Of a stretch of DNA of 64,000 nucleotides, positions 36,792-51,876 are shown one piece after another; within the stretch, counting starts at the first letter, position 1, and every line of letters starts with the position of its first letter. Below the pieces are notes generated by a model that did not search any database, had not been told where the DNA came from, and saw only the letters and a list, made by a program, of their open reading frames with translations. Source of the stretch: Ceratodon purpureus (lineage: Eukaryota; Streptophyta; Bryopsida; Pseudoditrichales; Ditrichaceae); assembly GCA_014871385.1 (NCBI GenBank), contig CM026432.1:5249669-5313668 (forward strand). The letters are read 5' to 3'. The position numbers were made by a program, and so were the translations under genes.

Positions 36792-37020
36792 TTCCAAGTT
36801 TCGACGGGGGTGGATAAAAACCGCCAAGGGACTCATAACCGCAAAAATCTAGCCCCGCTGCTGATGTCAGAAGCCAAATGTACCCGGGCTGAGCATGCAT
36901 GAGGGCCTCATGCGTGCGTGTGGGGGCTACATTTGGCTCCTGACATCAGCAGCGGGGCTAGATTTCTACGGTTATGAGTCCCTTGGCGGTTTCTCCACCC
37001 CTCCGTCGAAATGGTTGGAA
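36792..37020. repeat. Near-perfect 229-bp hairpin (foldback/MITE-like)
   Basis: The arms 36792-36900 and 36905-37020 are reverse complements over about 105-110 bases with few mismatches, sharing CCGCCAAGGGACTCATAACC and AGCCCCGCTGCTGATGTCAG. The centre is the palindrome GCATGAGGGCCTCATGC, so there is almost no loop. The tips read TTCCAA and TTGGAA. It could be a foldback element or MITE, or a source of hairpin small RNA. Confidence 0.88.
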
Positions 37021-37758
37021 ATGACCTCTTTAACCATTTAAATTATAATCTGACGAAAATGGCTTTTTGTCCAAATATTTTTTGGGTAAAGGATTGGTCT
37101 AGATATAAATAAATTTGTAAATTCAAATATCGTTCATCTGAAAAAGAATCAAATAAAATTGTAAAACTACCATATCTGTCATATATCATGTTTTTGGTTT
37201 TTGCTGAACTGTAGAATCTAATCATTGTACAAAATTTGGAAATAGCAATGTGAACCTTTCTTCGGATGCATATAAACTGCAACAATAACGATGAAGCTTG
37301 AAAAGGACTTATCTCCGAAGATTTGAACAAATAGAATAGTCAATAGAGCTGTTGGAAAAGAAGGAAATGAAATCCATGCACTGAGGCGATTCTCATACAG
37401 ATGATAGCCAATGGAGTTGTTGGAATCAAAAAACGAAATCCATGCACAGATGATGGTTTGGATTGGATTGCTGCATGAAAAGACGCCCTTAATAATGTGG
37501 GCCTTCGGTAGCCACATTGCCTATATTCCCACTCAAAACAATTGGGTACCATGCCATAGGTACACAAGTACAGGCACTTGAGCATGAAATTCTTCTGTCA
37601 ATACTGATATTACATAAGTTGTAGATAGGGTGTCATGCCCAACATGCTTGAGGATGTCACCTAAGTTGGTCATGATATGAGCAGTTCTGTGCAAAATGAT
37701 TATGAGCGGCAATGGACATCAATGAATGGGGATTATCTATGGAAAGACTAATCAGCAT
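37021..37758. other. AT-rich spacer; small direct repeat
   Basis: The block GAGCTGTTGGAA..GAAATCCATGCAC near 37346 recurs imperfectly near 37414. No gene was recognised apart from the 3' UTR of the adjoining minus-strand gene. Confidence 0.4.
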
Positions 37759-41910
<4,152 letters not shown>

Positions 41911-43812
41911 CGCCAGTAAACACTTCGAAGAATGTGCACCGCTCCGGCTGGCCAAGTGTGATGGCTCCTGCCTTCCCCTTCTCTCCCCTCTCCGCTTAAA
42001 CCCTCGCCCTACCAAAGCCCAAGATTTGCACACAAACTATAGATTTCGGAGATAAACCCGCATTGGGACAGCTCCGTTTTCTGATCTACGACCTCCGAAG
42101 AAAACCGAGATTTGGGATCTGGTTTTCGGCGTTGCTTTCGGAGTCAAAAATCCGTCTTCCATTCATCGACAAAGCTCAAGTACCACAACTCATCCAGTTT
42201 GGCCGACTCCGACACTGCCAACTTCTTCTAGACGGGGTTTCAATCGTCGGTAGCAATGATGGGGGCGATGTTGGTGTACACCAGTCTTTGTCAGAGCCCG
42301 TTCTTGAGCAGATTTGAGGTGTGGGCTAGTTTGGTTGGGTTGTAGTGAGCATAGCCAGGGTGGGCGATGAGAGGCTCTCTCGTGGGTACCGATTTGTTAG
42401 GGGTTGGCTAGGAGGTGCTTGGAAGGGTTGTCCGAACTGGTTGATATGGAGATGATCTGCTGGAAGCTGGCGTGGTGGATCGGACCGGCTGAAGCGTGAT
42501 CGAAGACAAGGTGCGCTGTGGCTAGTAGAGTGAAGGAGGTCTGCTTTGCAGGAAACAGACAGGCTTTGCGGGAGGGCAGTTGTCGGTAACGTTGGTAGAT
42601 AGCATTTTACAGGCGTGATTTCGAGAGATCGTAGTTCCGGTGTTCTGTTTCATTTCTAGAAGTTTGGGCGAATCCTTGGGCCTTCATCCCGTGGAGCAGA
42701 TTCACAACTCGAGGTAATTGCTGGGACTCACAGTAGAAGAGTCTACTCGATTTGTAGAAGGGTTTTGACGGAAGGAGAATTTTCAGCTTTCGAGGAATCT
42801 ATGCTGTAAAGCTTGAGTTAGAATGGTCAGTCTCTTTTCGAGACCGGAATATTCAGTTTTGTTCTTGCTCACAGTTAGACTGGTATAATATGAAGAACTC
42901 TTCCTTTGCATTTGATTGTAAATTCCTGTTTCGTTATCAACATCGAACAGGTTCTTTGTGCTTGTGGCACTTCTGAACATCGTTCGGAGGTTCTCTGAAG
43001 GAGTCACATGTTTTGCTGCGGATAGCATTGCGGGATCATAGTTCCGGTGCTCTGTTTCATTTCTAGAACTTTAGGCTAATCCTAAAGCCTTCATCCCGTC
43101 GAGCAGACTCATAACTTGAGGTAATTTCTGAAACTCACATGAGAAGAGTCTACATTCGATTTGTAAAAGGATTTTGACGATACGAGAATTTTCAGCTTTC
43201 GAGGAATTATGCTGTAAAGCTTGAGCTAGAATGGCCATTCTCTTCGTGAGAGCACTGTTTGTTCTGAGATTAGAGTATTCAATCGTGCTCATGCTCAAAG
43301 TTAGGTCTGGTATAACATGAAGGACTCCTCTGATTTGGATTGGATCGGAATGTCCTATTTTCATTTTTAGAACAGGTTCTTTGTGCTCAAGTGGTACTTA
43401 TGTAGAACGTCGGGGGTTCTCTGAAGAAGGTCACTGTTCAGTGTAGTGCAGCCAACGGAAATTGTTGAAGAAGTTCGTCTCTTTCAAGCACTGACTGGCT
43501 GTTTTTCCAGGCTTTCATCATGTACATAACACCGAATTTAGTATGAGATGTTAAAACATGCTCCTCTTGCCTTGTCTACATCTGAAATTTGCCACAGCCA
43601 GCTGCAATCCTTTACCATATCTCCTTGTTTTCATCACATGTTCCTAAGGTTATTTCAGAGTTTAAAAAGCATTGCGACTAGATGTGTGTCTGGATTCCAG
43701 GTTTTATCAACAATTCTATACAGAGTAGAGGTGATTAATGGACGTGATTAACAATTCTGAGGCTTCCTGTGATGCACGTCCTGAATGTGCAGATCATATC
43801 TTGCAGATTGCC
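41911..43812. promoter_or_regulatory. Head-to-head promoter/leader region of acetolactate synthase subunit and TNL1
   Basis: 1902 bases separate the two divergent start codons. The proximal 41925-42120 part and the leader are copied near TNL2 (50500-51480) and, decayed, at 48765-48960 and 59808-60180. A bidirectional promoter is an inference from position. The TNL1 side probably holds non-coding exons. Confidence 0.45.
42627..43434 (+). repeat. Tandem duplication (about 407-bp period) in the TNL1 leader
   Basis: GATC[G/A]TAGTTCCGGTG and the following 390 bases, through CAGGTTCTTTGTGCT and GGTTCTCTGAAG, occur at 42627 and again at 43034. The TNL2 leader has one copy (51081-51475). Copies contain GAGGTAATT and CAGGTT splice-like sites, so this may be a repeated non-coding exon/intron block. 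Confidence 0.8.
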
Positions 43813-46800
43813 ATGGCAGACCTGAGTGGTGGATCTTCAAGCAGTAGCAACACACTCAGGTACATGTCCCATGTTACAAGATTCTTCCACAGTCGCACGG
43901 ACAATGCACTAGGGCATGGATTATAAATGACTGAAAGGCGTTTTCTGGTGTCTTGACATTATCCACGATGCAATTATTACAATTGAAGAGTTTCCAGTTT
44001 GAACATTCCATGTTCTGTATTAATGTTGAATATTTTCGTGGTTAAAACTTTAAGATTATCATGCATATGCAGGGACAATGCCAAGTATGTTCCTCTCCAT
44101 TCTAAGCACAAGATATTCCTAAGTCACAGTGGAGTCCAAAAAGACTTTGTTGAGCAACTCTGTGTCGATTTGGAAAGATGGGATCGCTATCCTTTCTTTG
44201 ATAAGCGACCAGATAGTTTGCCAATCGGAGAGAACTTTCCGCACCATATATTTGCAGCCATCAAACAATGTCAAGTTGGAATAGTGATCTTGTCGGAGGA
44301 TTTCTTCACGCGCTCAAAGTGGCCCATGATAGAGTTGGTGGCAATGGTGAAGGAAGCTAGAACAAGGGGGTTGAGCTTTAAGATCATCCCCGTGTTTCTT
44401 AGCATTTCACTTGATGAGTTCCGTAATCCCACCAAGCGGAAGGAATGGATATCATGTTGGCAAGAATTGGCCATGAAGGACAAGAGGGTGAACGTGGAAG
44501 AGTGGGAAGAGGCTTTGAGGTATTTGCAGCCTATAAATAGCATGGTGTATGATGGATTGGGAGAAGTGAAGTTTCGAAGAGCAATTGTGGAAGAGATATG
44601 TAAGGTGGTACTTCCAAGGACAAGGCTCGAAGATTCGTATATCCAAGGGAAGTCACGTTTGTGCAAGGTGATACAAGAGAAAATAGATTTGCAAGCATCT
44701 AAGAAGAGTCATGGGGTGCAAGTGATGGGAGTGTATGGGATGGGTGGCATTGGCAAAACCTCCATATGCAAGGCTTTATGCAATGAGTACGAGACAAGGT
44801 TTTGTGGAAGAGTATGCCATGCCGAATTGGAGAGGATAAGCAAAGCCGAACTGCTGCGACAAGTGCTGAAGAGGCTCACAGATTTAAGCCACGAGCTGTT
44901 AGATAGATGGAATGAGGACGAGGTAAGAGTCATCCATAAAGCAGCTGAAGATGTCTTGTTTTTGGTATTTTAACTGATGAACGTAGCTAATTGTTCGGAG
45001 CTTCTGTGGTGGATGCAGTTGCTCCAAGGGCTAAATGGTGAAGCTATCAAAGAACCGGTATTCCTTGCAGTCGATAATGTGTCGGATACTCAAGAATCCA
45101 TCGACGAGGCCAAAACTTATCTTTCTGCAGGCCTACCAAGTGGAAGCATCGTGATGATGACATCACGGAGCAAGGCCACTTTGCTGCGTGTGAGACCAGA
45201 TGTGACCGAGAGTCATGTTTTGGAAATGCCGGAGTTGGATGTGGAGGAAGCGAAGTCCTTGTTTCGCAGATCTTCTGAGTTGGAGCGGAGAGGTGAAGCA
45301 GATGATGGAGTTGTCGCGCGGTGTGTTAAGCGCTGCCATTTTCGCAAGAACGACGGCAGTGGTAGCTTCCAATACCACCCATTGACACTGGACGTGCTGG
45401 GCAAACAGCTGGGTTGTATCGACCCCAAGGAATGGGAGGCACATCTGGATAAGATCGATGAGGACATCTTCAATGGAACTAGAGAGAAGGACCATCCAAT
45501 ATTCTCAGTGCTGAGAAAGAGCTATGATGATCTATCATCAAATCCGGATGATCAGCTACTGCTCATGGATGTTGCTCTTTTCTTGCCCTCCCGTCAATTT
45601 GGGAATGAATATGAGTCAAAGCTGAACCTGCTTGAATGGCTTGGCATGGTGCGTGGAACTAGTGTGGATGATGTAGTATGTGGGGTAAGTCATCGACCGC
45701 ACTTGCTTCGAGTGTTAGAATTCTATCCAGGAGACGCAAACTCGAGATTATTGATGTATCCTGTGTGTTTTGGTTGTGATTGGTAGTTGTTTTGTGGGTT
45801 TTTTGGTTGTGTGGATTAATACCGTCCAGTTGCATTGGTAATTGCAGTTGGAGAGGTTGAGGCGGAAGTCACTGTTGGAGGGGTTAAGTGTCGATGGTAC
45901 TAAAACGAGGATTGGCATGCATGACCTGTGGCGAGGGTTTTGCGAAGCGGAAGTGCAATCTGGAGAGTTGAGAAGTCGACGTTGGGTGTATGGGTCAGAG
46001 GGCTGCCGGGAACTTATAGAAACAAGTCCTGCCGGCACTTGCTGGGAGCATGTGAAGCGAATGGTTTTTTTTGGGAGTGGCTTGTTGGAAAGAGTGAACT
46101 TTGCTTATTTTTCGAATGTGACTGTGTTGAAGATTAAGTGGCTCTATCTGGAGAAGGATCTGGTTTTGGATTTATCTGGACTTGCACGCCTTAGGAGCTT
46201 GGACTTGGTAATACATGACCCATCCAGACTTGTCGTTCGGGGTTTACCGAGACGCCTTGTTTATCTGCGCATATCATCGGATGATCCTTGGAGTACCTCG
46301 GCATTTTTACAAAAGCAGGTTGGATACCTGACGGAGCTGCAGCATCTGGAGCTGGCTGATTATGGTGGGGACAAGTTGTTGGATATGAAGTGCATGGTTT
46401 CGATCCGTGTGGCCATGTTTTATTTTTGTTACAATGTGGTCACCGTGGCTGGGTTGAGCACTAAGTTGAGCAACTTGCGAGTGCTGCATTTTGTTAGCTG
46501 CACCGAGTTGCGTCGTTGCCCTGGCGTGGGTGACTTGGCTGCTTTGGAGGAGCTTGAATTTGGAGCTTGCTTTAGACTGAAGGGATTGCCGAATCTGGGG
46601 AAGTTGAGAAATCTGAGGAAATTGTACGTGTCTCAGTGCGAATTAATCAAAGAATTGCCGGGTCTCGGTGGTATGGTTGCTCTGGAGGAATTGTCTATAT
46701 ATGCCTGCGACAGGCTCAAGAGCTTACCGAATCTAGGGAAATTGAGAAATCTGAGGATATTAAACATGTCTGGGTGCCCATTAATCAATGATTTGCCGGG

Positions 46801-48079
46801 ACTTGGTGAGCTGATTGCACTGGAAGGGCTGTATACGGCACTATATGAGGAGCCACTCCGATTATCGTTACCTGACATGAGCAAACTGGGGAACCTTCGA
46901 GTATTGGGCTTAAGGAATAGGCGATTGGAGGCAGTGCCAGGCTTCGAGAGGTTGACTTCTTTGCAGGAAGTGGAGGCCAACTTTCTAGAGGTCGTGCACA
47001 AGCCCAGCCTACTGCACCTTAGCAAGTTGCAGATAGTGGACATCCGTGGGTGGAGTTTACTCCAATTGACGGAATTGACCAATTTGGCGGTGTTGCGTCG
47101 TCTTACGATCCGGGATTGCACTCGTGTGGACAGGCTCCCTGATCTCGAGGGTTTGATGTGTTTACAGAAGTTGGTGATTCGGGATTGTGGATTCAGGGAT
47201 GTTGGTGGTTTGAGTCACGCGATCGCCTTGGAGAGTCTTGAGATACATGACTGCAGAGACTTGGAGAGGTTGCCGGACTTCCGAAGGCTTACTAGATTGA
47301 AAGCGCTGGACATCAGTGGTTGTGCAATGCTGAGAAGGTGGGATTGCAGGGTGGGACAAGTTGAGGGCCATTCGTGCGGTCCGGATGATACTTGCGATAT
47401 TGCCCCGGACTTTCAGATGCCGTCGGCTTTGCGGAGATTGAGTCTCGGGAGCTGCGAAACCTTAGAAGATGTGATGGGCATTGGAGCCTTCTCACGCTTG
47501 GAGATCTTAGAGTGCGATGGTTTACCAGCAGTGATCGAGCTTCCCGACCTGAGCAGCTTTCCTGGGTTGACGTCACTTGTGGTATCATATTGTAAGAGCT
47601 TGAAGACGTTGACGATCGGTGAGCCCATTCACGCATTGTCCGAACTGTCTGTCTATCAATGTAGCAGTTTGACGTCACTACCAGACCTTTCTAGTTTTCC
47701 AGGATTAGTGAGACTAAATCTCCTTGGGTGTACGGGGATATCAAGGTTGAGCACCAGTAAGCCCATGACAGCATTGAAGGTGCTCGTACTTGGTCATCTT
47801 GATTGGACTTCTTGTGGTGTGAAGGCTGTGCCAGATCTTGGGATGTTTCCAGCACTGGAGATACTCAACTTGTGGGGATGCACCTTGTTGCCGACATTGA
47901 AGAGCAGTGTGCCCCTGCCTGCTTTGAGATTGCTGGATGCGACAGGATGCACGAGTATGAGTTCGGCTGACCTTGACGAACTTCAGGCATTGTGTCCTCA
48001 ATGTAAAATCAAGAGGGATGCAGATGAAGTGACTCAGGAAACTACTTGGTCTCGGATGTTGAGATGTTTGGGAAGGTAA
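43813..48079 (+). CDS. TIR-NBS-LRR immune receptor 1 (TNL1)
   Basis: Intracellular immune receptor. Exons 43813-43859, 44073-44922, 45019-45684 and 45848-48079 sum to 3795 nt, 1264 residues. Order: short Ser-rich start (MADLSGGSSS); TIR domain (about 27-190) with KHKIFLSHSG and WPMIEL, whose Glu103 aligns with the catalytic Glu of plant TIR NADases; NB-ARC with P-loop GMGGIGKTS (about 238-246), kinase-2 FLAVDNVSD, RNBS-B GSIVMMTSRS, GLPL-like HPLTLDVLGKQLG and MHD motif GMHDLW (about 543-548); then a long LRR region to the C-terminus, with LPNLGKLRNLRKL-type units. All signature motifs are kept. The ATG at 43813 was chosen because it is conserved in TNL2. The intron between TIR and NB-ARC, present in TNL2, is absent. 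Confidence 0.92.
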
Positions 48080-48764
48080 TTGATGGTCGAATTGACGCAA
48101 ATAAGTTAAATTGGATCATCTAAGTGGATTGTATTTTGGAGTTTTTGGCATGCTAAAACTGAATGTATGCAATGAAATTGGTTCGTGTTGCATTTGTGCC
48201 TAAGTGACAAGATAAAAAATCTCTTGTTTTCTCTGAAAATTTGAAAGTTCTCTAAACTGGGTGCTTCACTATGATTTGAAGTTTATTTCCATTATGATGG
48301 GGATTTGGAGTTTTTTCTAATTTCAGTGATAAATCAATTTATTCTACAATGATGTTCTTCATAGTAATCTGTACTTTTGTTAACAACTTTTAGGCATTTA
48401 ACATTTTTCATAGATGGTTAAAAAAATGTCAATAAACAAGCAAGAATTGATAGAAAATATTCGTAAAGTAGGGGATGAAGTCCCCTTGGAGCAATTGAAA
48501 CGCCTCAATTCAACTATGCCCAATTCTATTAAAGCAGTGATTTCAACTGGGGATTGGAAATACTAGGTGGTAAATAGTGTATAAGGAAATAAAAAATGCT
48601 TATTTATTTTCGGGTTTATATGTATATATTTTTTTGGTGATATTGAATTACACCTCATTAGCATTCCAATGCAATTTGAAATTCCAAAATCCATTAATTT
48701 TTGAGCAAGTTCTTGCATTCCAAAGTTTTCCAATTTTTTCCACTATAACTGTGGCTGTGACTAG
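48080..48764. other. 3' flank of TNL1
   Basis: The first 190 bases are homologous to the TNL2 3' flank from 56466 (TTTTTGGCATGC[T/C]AAAACTGAATGTA). The rest is AT-rich, with no gene. Confidence 0.55.
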
Positions 48765-48960
48765 AATTCGTAAATGAAGTGTACCTGACTATACAATACC
48801 TGTACATTGCAAACACCATTGCTATGCAATACTATGAAGAATGTGCACTCCTCCGTCAAGCAAAGTGTGATGGCTTGTGGTCCATCTAGTCTCTTCCTTC
48901 TCTTCTCTATCTGCTTAATCCTTCGGGAACCACAGCTTTTTCTTTGAAAACCGCTGATTT
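48765..48960. pseudogene. Relic of the acetolactate synthase 5' end (copy A)
   Basis: Collinear with 41885-41990. GAAGAATGTGCAC is followed by a CTCC..CAAAGTGTGATGGCT block. On the minus strand the former start still reads ATG GTG TTT GCA ATG TAC, versus ATG GCG TTC GCA GTG TGC in the intact gene. It lies upstream of the TNL2 leader in the same arrangement as the intact pair. Confidence 0.75.
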
Positions 48961-50450
48961 TGTTAGACTTAGTGCTTATTTTTGGTCCAAATGGCAATAA
49001 TTATATGCAGTTTAGAATTTAACCATATAGAACTATAGCCTCAACTACTCTAGGCAAAATATGGCATTGATCTAATGGTGGGTACTTGAAGAACATTAGC
49101 CATATTTGGAATGTACTTGAAGAACATGAGCCATATTTGGAACATGAGCAATATCTTGATAGTACTTTTATTAACTTTTTAGAGAGGTGCACATTTGGAA
49201 TAAAATAAAACCTTCAATAAACTTCTATATTTAGCTAGAAGGCAATTCACGTATTCCTCATGATATCATGTCTAAGGTGAATCAAAACTTGTAAATTGTG
49301 GATTACAAAGAATTTTTTAGAGTTATCAAGGTATAAGCATTGAAATGGTATACGGTATGCATTGTAGTTTGTCCGTTGAGCCTTGTTGAAATGACTCTAA
49401 TTTGATACAATTGATAGCAAGAAAAGAGTGTAGACTTGAGCAATGAAGGAGAGTTTTTAAAAAAAATCTCTAAATTATGTATTATAGTTCACTATATACG
49501 ATGAAGGTATAGTAATGTATTCATTGATACAGTGTTGTATTCACTGCTACAATGATGTGTTCACTACCTTTTTGATGCCTTACCGAATTGAGATTTCTAA
49601 TCGGATTGTTGCAGAATGAGCGTGTACTAAAAACAAAACTATGAACAAGTTTAATTGGAAGCCAATTCAATTCAGATCAACGGTTATTTAGCTTTTGAGT
49701 CACTTTCGCGACCACTTTCTCGTTGCATGGATTGCAAAGGTTAATCCCTAAACGACGAGGCCTTTGACCATGAATCAAGCTAAATTTCCACGCTCTACTT
49801 TATCCTTGAAATACAAATAGAACCTAAAATTATACATGTAGTAGATGAAGTTGATAACACAAATAAACAAAAAGAAAAACGTATTTTTTTATTACTCCGA
49901 AATCATCAAAATATTTAAAAATTTACAGATTTAAAATGAAATTGTTTGAAAGAAGATTATATTGATTTCACAATAGATTATTCAACTCTATAGTGTTTAC
50001 AATAAATGTAAAACACAATGAGGAAAACCACGGTGAATAACTATTTACCTTATACTAAGAATAGTAAAGACAATATTTCTATGATAATAGGTACTCAAGG
50101 TATGATTGTTATAAAATACTCAATTTATAAAATTTTCAAATGAATCAAATATTAGACTTTCTATATTTCATTCTTTTAGTTCAGTGCAAATGAAACAAAT
50201 GCAATTTCACCGGCTAAATGAGGATTTGGTATAATACGGTAATCATGAAAAGTTAAAATAAACCACATATTGAACGGCTTTCAGCACAATTTTTTTAATT
50301 GATTACACCTTCATATATTTTATAAAACAATATCTTACTAAATTCAACCATAAACAAAATGACGGCACCCCAACTCTAAAACCACTCAAAACAAAGAAAA
50401 CATAAAGCTCTGAATAGATACCAATAAAATGGTTTAGATTTGGTAGTGGT
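48961..50450. other. AT-rich insertion-like segment splitting the TNL2 leader
   Basis: About 1.5 kb with no similarity to the TNL1 leader separates relic A from the TNL2 leader at 50500. It contains a two-copy 31-bp tandem repeat (TACTTGAAGAACAT core) at about 49083-49144. Clear transposon termini were not found. Confidence 0.5.
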
Positions 50451-50489
50451 AAAGGAACCCTGCCAAAACCTGGCGCTCTTGAACCCTGC

Positions 50490-51876
50490 CAAAATCTGCG
50501 TCGCTCTAGAGCTCAAGATTTACACACAAACCATAGATCTCGAGTCGTTCGGAGAGGTGCGGTCCCGAATCTACGAGCACGGAAGAAAACGGAGATTCGA
50601 GTTCTGAGTTTCAGAGAGCTTAGTTTCCCATTCATTGATGAAACTCCAGCACAACAACAAATCCAGTTTGGCCGACTCCGACACTTCCACCTTCAAGTCA
50701 GGGTTTCAATCGTCGGTAGCAATGATGAGGGCGATGTTGGTGTCAGTCTTTGTCAGAACCCGTTCGCGATCAGATTTGAGGTGTGGGCTAGTTTGGTTGG
50801 GTTGCACTGACCGTAACCAGGGTGGGTGATGGGAGATTCTTTTGTGGGAACCGGTCTGTTAGCAGACGGCGACGAGGTACTTGGAAGGGTTTTCTGAACT
50901 AGTCGAAATGGAGAGGATCTGGTGGAAGCTGGTGTGGTGGATTGGACCGACTGAAGCGTGATCGAAGACAAGGTGCGTTGTGGCCGGCAGAATGAAGGAG
51001 TTCTCCTTGCTCGATTCAGACAGTTGTCAGTAATGGTGGTACATTTCGTTTACAGGCGTTGCTGGGGATAAAGTCGTGGGGATCATAGTTCCCGGTGCTC
51101 TGTCTTATTTCTAGGAGTTTGAGCTAATCCTTAGGACTTCATTCCAAAAAGCGTATTGACAACTCGAGGTAATTGCTGGGACTCACATGAGAAGACTCGA
51201 TTTGTTGAAGGGTTTTGATGGAAGGAGTTTTTTCGGCTTTCGAGGAATCTATGCTGTGAAGCTTGAGCTAGGATGGCCATTCTCTTTGTGGGAGCACATG
51301 TTTGTTTTGGATTCAGAGTATTCAATCCTCTTTTTCCTCTGAGTTATGTCTTGTGTAATATGACTAACTCCTTCGGATTTGATTATAACTTCCAATCTTG
51401 ATTTTCGAACAGGTTCCTTTGTGCTTGTGGAACTTGTGAAGAACGTTGGGGGATTTTCTGAAGGAGGTCACTGTTCTGTGTACTGCAGCCAACGGAAATT
51501 GCTGAAGAAGTACATCCCTTCCAAGCACTGGCTGGCTATTCTTCAAGGCTTCCATCATGTACGTAACTCCAATTTCGATTTACTTGTTTGTACATGCTTC
51601 TCTTCATCACTGCGATTCTTGATCACACTGTTGTCAATATCTGAAACTTTTCACACCCAGCTATTACCTTTCACCGTACCTCTTTGCTTTCATCACTCGT
51701 TCGTAAGGTTAGTTCAGAGTTTGGTAATCATCGCGACCTGAATTTCGGTTGGACAAGGTCTCCTGTCCATGTTTCATCAACAATTTTATTCACAGCACAG
51801 GTGATTGATGGAGGTGGTTTTACTCTGAGGCTTCCTCTGATGCACGTCCTAATGTACAGATACATCGCAGATTCGC
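50490..51876 (+). promoter_or_regulatory. Leader and presumed promoter of TNL2
   Basis: Homologous to 42020-43812 of TNL1: CAAGATTTACACACAAACCATAGAT, GGGTTTCAATCGTCGGTAGCAATGATG, GATCATAGTT and GAACAGGTTCCTTTGTGCT blocks. Only one copy of the 407-bp block is present. Non-coding exons are likely, but their limits were not set. Confidence 0.5.

Noticed and set aside
41911..42033. Upstream in-frame ATG for the acetolactate synthase subunit
   Set aside because: The extra N-terminus is Arg/Gly-rich without typical transit features, and MAFAVCP gives the usual length.
43738..43812. Upstream in-frame ATG for TNL1
   Set aside because: The equivalent frame in TNL2 hits a stop soon after its ATG, and the conserved start in both genes is MADLS.
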